Shown here: piece after piece, positions 31,934 to 34,740 of the stretch
How positions within the stretch are numbered: position 1 is the stretch's first letter
Layout: each line of letters begins with the position of its first letter
Assembly (NCBI GenBank): GCA_019637635.1
Contig: JAHBVI010000068.1
Location: 1 to 34,740, forward strand
Source: Anaerolineae bacterium
Lineage (GTDB): Bacteria; Chloroflexota; Anaerolineae; Promineifilales; Promineifilaceae
DNA: 34,740 nt
Direction: 5' to 3'
Position numbers and translations under genes: made by a program
Notes under the pieces: model-generated
What the model was told of the DNA's origin: nothing
The model's database searches: none
Seen by the model: the letters and a program-made list of their open reading frames with translations, nothing else

Positions 31934-31982
31934 AGTGGCAAGTTGCAGGTTGCATGTCCCTTGCCACCTGCAACTTGCCACT
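31934..31982. repeat. 17-bp palindrome between aspA-like and JAMM genes
   Basis: AGTGGCAAGTTGCAGGT (31934-31950) pairs perfectly with 31966-31982 around a 15-base loop, directly after the stop codon of the aspA-like gene. The outer sequence repeats GGCAAGT. There is no T-run on the minus strand, so it is more likely a repeat or processing element than a terminator. Confidence 0.75.
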
Positions 31983-31990
31983 TTCGACAA

Positions 31991-33424
<1,434 letters not shown>

Positions 33425-33440
33425 GGGAACCTCCAAAACT

Positions 33441-33494
33441 AAAAAGCCGAATTAGCACCCATGCACCATTGTGCCAGCGCTAATTCGGCTTTTT
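33441..33494 (-). terminator. Terminator of the ferredoxin gene
   Basis: AAAAAGCCGAATTAGC (33441-33456) pairs perfectly with 33479-33494 around a 22-base loop. On the minus strand the stem ends in five T. It separates ferredoxin from the aspA-like gene and, being A/T-flanked on both sides, may act in both directions. Confidence 0.8.
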
Positions 33495-33529
33495 AACTCA
33501 TTCCCCTGGCGGGGAGGGGGAAAATCTAC

Positions 33530-33937
33530 TTAGTCAAGAGCGCTGTAGCCAGGCCCTTCGGAGAAGAAGTCATAGTTCGGGGGAATATCCTCAGTCAGGT
33601 CCAGAATTTCGCCGCCGGCCAGTTGTTTGGCGTTCAGCAGTTTCACCTGATGGCCGTCCACCTCGCCTTCAAACGGTTTGCCGTCAGGCAGCAGTTCCTT
33701 GGTATTGGCAATCCAGACGCCAGCGGGGGCGGTGTAATCAAACGGCACTTCTTCTTCGGGGAAAATTGCTTCGTAAGGACATTCGGGCACACAAGCGCCG
33801 CAGTCAATACAAGTGTCAGGATCAATATACAGCCAGGGCCATTCTTCTTCCGGTTTGCCCAGCACCATACATTCAACGGGACACACTTCCACACAGGCAG
33901 TATCTCGCAAGCATAAACGGGTAACAATGTGAGTCAT
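33530..33937 (-). CDS. Dicluster-type ferredoxin (3Fe-4S/4Fe-4S)
   Basis: The 135-residue protein starts MTHIVTRLCLRDTACVEVCPVECM and continues with CIDCGACVPECPYEAI. Cysteines at about 9, 15, 19 and 23, then 43, 46, 49 and 53, resemble 7Fe ferredoxins such as FdxA. The first spacing (C-x5-C-x3-C) is two residues shorter than in FdxA, so the first cluster type is uncertain. A C-terminal extension of about 70 residues (GVWIANTKELLPDGKPFEGEVDG...) is longer than in short ferredoxins. It is a soluble electron carrier. It has its own promoter at 34081-34109 and a terminator downstream, so it forms a single-gene transcript. Confidence 0.9.
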   Translation of the reverse strand: MTHIVTRLCLRDTACVEVCPVECMVLGKPEEEWPWLYIDPDTCIDCGACVPECPYEAIFPEEEVPFDYTAPAGVWIANTKELLPDGKPFEGEVDGHQVKLLNAKQLAGGEILDLTEDIPPNYDFFSEGPGYSALD

Positions 33938-33972
33938 TTGTATTTACTCTCCTTCTGAAACCTTGAGGCTAA

Positions 33973-34020
33973 TTTTGGTAATTGGTTGCTAATTGGTTTC
34001 CAATTGGCTGCCAATTGGCG
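33973..34020. repeat. AATTGG-rich imperfect inverted repeat in the ferredoxin leader
   Basis: Units of TAATTGG and CCAATTGG recur four to five times and give a near-palindrome of two 17-base arms (about 14 matching). It lies between the ferredoxin promoter and its start codon, so it would be transcribed as a structured 5' leader. The rest of this 330-base gene-free stretch holds the promoter, an ACGGCCGT octamer at 34152 and the sodA terminator. Confidence 0.6.
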
Positions 34021-34080
34021 TCTGATTGGCCGGTGACCAGGTGGTGTTTGCACGAAATATCACAAATGATCACCGTCCTC

Positions 34081-34109
34081 ATTCTAGCCCTAAGGTTAAC
34101 CTTTGTCAA
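34081..34109 (-). promoter_or_regulatory. Ferredoxin promoter with palindromic spacer
   Basis: On the minus strand TTGACA (34109-34104), a 17-base spacer and TAGAAT (34086-34081) form a near-consensus promoter. The spacer contains the perfect 12-bp palindrome AAGGTTAACCTT (34092-34103), a classic place for a repressor. The transcript start near 34074 leaves a leader of about 137 bases. Confidence 0.7.
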
Positions 34110-34168
34110 TTTTTAACGAAGGCGTCAAAAGTCATCATTTTCAGGTGAGAAACGGCCGTATTTCCCAC

Positions 34169-34201
34169 AAAAAAGCTCCGGCCATAAGCAGGTCGGAGCT
34201 T
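34169..34201 (-). terminator. Terminator of the superoxide dismutase gene
   Basis: AAGCTCCG / CGGAGCTT (34173-34180, 34194-34201) forms an 8-bp GC-rich stem which, read on the minus strand, runs into six T (34174-34169). Confidence 0.8.
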
Positions 34202-34212
34202 GTGGTAACTGG

Positions 34213-34260
34213 GTAATTGAGTGATTGGGTAATTGCGTAATTACCTGATTACTCAATTAC
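34213..34260. repeat. 22-base inverted repeat after sodA
   Basis: GTAATTGAGT begins both arms (34213-34234 and the complement of 34239-34260); 19 of 22 positions pair and the other three can form G-U pairs in one orientation. It lies between the sodA stop codon and its terminator and again belongs to the class of junction palindromes. Confidence 0.75.
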
Positions 34261-34267
34261 GGCTCTG

Positions 34268-34740
34268 TCATTTGGCGGCGGCGTAATTGGCGGCGGCGGC
34301 TTCCCAATCCACAACGTTCCACCAGGCACTCACATAATCCGGGCGGCGGTTCTGATAATGGAGGTAATAGGCGTGTTCCCAAACGTCCAGCCCAATAACT
34401 GGCTTGCCGCCTTCCATGATCGGGGTGTCCTGGTTGGGCGTGGAGCCAACCGCCAGATTGCCGTTGCCGTCCACATACAGCCAGGCCCAGCCAGAGCCAA
34501 AGCGGGTGGCGGCGGCGTTGTTGAACTTCTCTTTGAAGGCGTCAAAGCTGCCAAAGGCGGCGTCAATGGCGCTGCCCAATGCACCGGACGGTGCGCCGCC
34601 GCCATTGGGACTCATAATCGTCCAGAAGAGGTTATGATTGGCAAAACCGCCGCCGTTGTTGCGCACGGCCGTGCGAATCCCTTCCGGCACAGCATTCAAA
34701 TTGCCTAACAAATCTTCAATGCTTTTAGCAGCCAGGTCGG
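34268..34740 (-). CDS. sodA: Superoxide dismutase, Mn-type, 5' end beyond window
   Basis: The frame runs from the right edge (..DLAAKSIEDLLGNLNAVP) to TGA at 34268. It shows the C-terminal two-thirds of an Fe/Mn superoxide dismutase: IRTAVRNNGGGFANHNLFWTIM (one metal-ligand His in NHNLFW), RFGSGWAWLYVDGNGNLAVGSTPNQDTPIM, and GLDVWEHAYYLHYQNRRPDYVSAWWNVVDWE with the Asp and His metal ligands. Asn-Gln-Asp in STPNQDTPI is typical of manganese rather than iron enzymes. It removes superoxide in the cytoplasm. There is no sign of damage in the visible part; the N terminus, with the first His ligand, lies outside the window. Confidence 0.93.
   Translation of the reverse strand, partial: DLAAKSIEDLLGNLNAVPEGIRTAVRNNGGGFANHNLFWTIMSPNGGGAPSGALGSAIDAAFGSFDAFKEKFNNAAATRFGSGWAWLYVDGNGNLAVGSTPNQDTPIMEGGKPVIGLDVWEHAYYLHYQNRRPDYVSAWWNVVDWEAAAANYAAAK

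Noticed and set aside
31914..31973. Longer start of the JAMM protein
   Set aside because: The first 20 residues would come from the 31934-31982 palindrome and precede the conserved start of the domain.
34169..34260. tRNA or small RNA gene after sodA
   Set aside because: The folds are a terminator and a long inverted repeat without cloverleaf or known RNA motifs. I saw no tRNA or rRNA elsewhere in the window.

Overview
The window looks like a chromosomal contig from a filamentous or sludge-type Chloroflexota (Anaerolineae / Ardenticatenia-like). The assignment is an inference from the gene set, the moderately high G+C, the family-1 lipoprotein binding proteins with Thr/Pro/Ala/Glu-rich linkers, several apparently leaderless genes, and the very frequent octamer ACGGCCGT. 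The first bases are a 22-nt poly-G tract inside a truncated gene, so the left edge is probably a contig end. The right edge cuts a superoxide dismutase gene.

Left part (1-6750). On the minus strand lie a beta-propeller lactonase (truncated), a two-TM coiled-coil membrane protein that overlaps it by ATGA, an intact BrnT/BrnA toxin-antitoxin pair and a U32-family (RlhA/YdcP-like) protein. On the plus strand are a small membrane protein, a RelE/HigB-type toxin broken by a frameshift and a stop beside its intact NadS/HigA-type antitoxin, and a HEPN-domain scrap. Three of these genes have good -35/-10 boxes so close to the ATG that their messages are probably leaderless.

Central part (6750-28140). 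About 21 kb of same-strand genes form what I interpret as a beta-1,2-glucan (sophoro-oligosaccharide) utilisation locus. In order they are a GH94 phosphorylase, a lipoprotein sugar-binding protein, a giant CBM-like/SBP fusion, a first permease pair, an NHL-propeller/TPR/YIP1 membrane protein, a DUF5696-type exported protein, a second permease pair, a lipoprotein GH144-like endo-glucanase, a LacI-type repressor, a second GH144-like enzyme without signal peptide, and a GH35-like enzyme. There is no ABC ATPase, so a shared one elsewhere must energise both importers. A perfect 18-bp palindrome with a central CG (6768-6785), just after a strong promoter and before the GH94 gene, is the likely LacI operator. 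The proposed flow is: the surface GH144 lipoprotein cuts polymer, the binding proteins and permeases import oligomers, and the cytoplasmic GH144-like, GH35 and GH94 enzymes process them, GH94 yielding glucose 1-phosphate.

Right part (28140-34740). A lipoprotein fuses a family-3 and a family-5 solute-binding domain in one chain. It converges on a minus-strand block with plsY, a JAMM/MPN+ peptidase, an aspartase/fumarase-family enzyme (aspA-like), a dicluster-type ferredoxin with its own sigma70-like promoter carrying a palindrome in the spacer, and Mn-type superoxide dismutase (5' end beyond the window).

Two genome-wide features stand out. ACGGCCGT occurs about 64 times by eye, against about one expected. 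Nearly every gene junction carries a short perfect or near-perfect palindrome from one of several recurring families, and several of these palindromes are read in frame inside exported proteins or inside the U32 protein.
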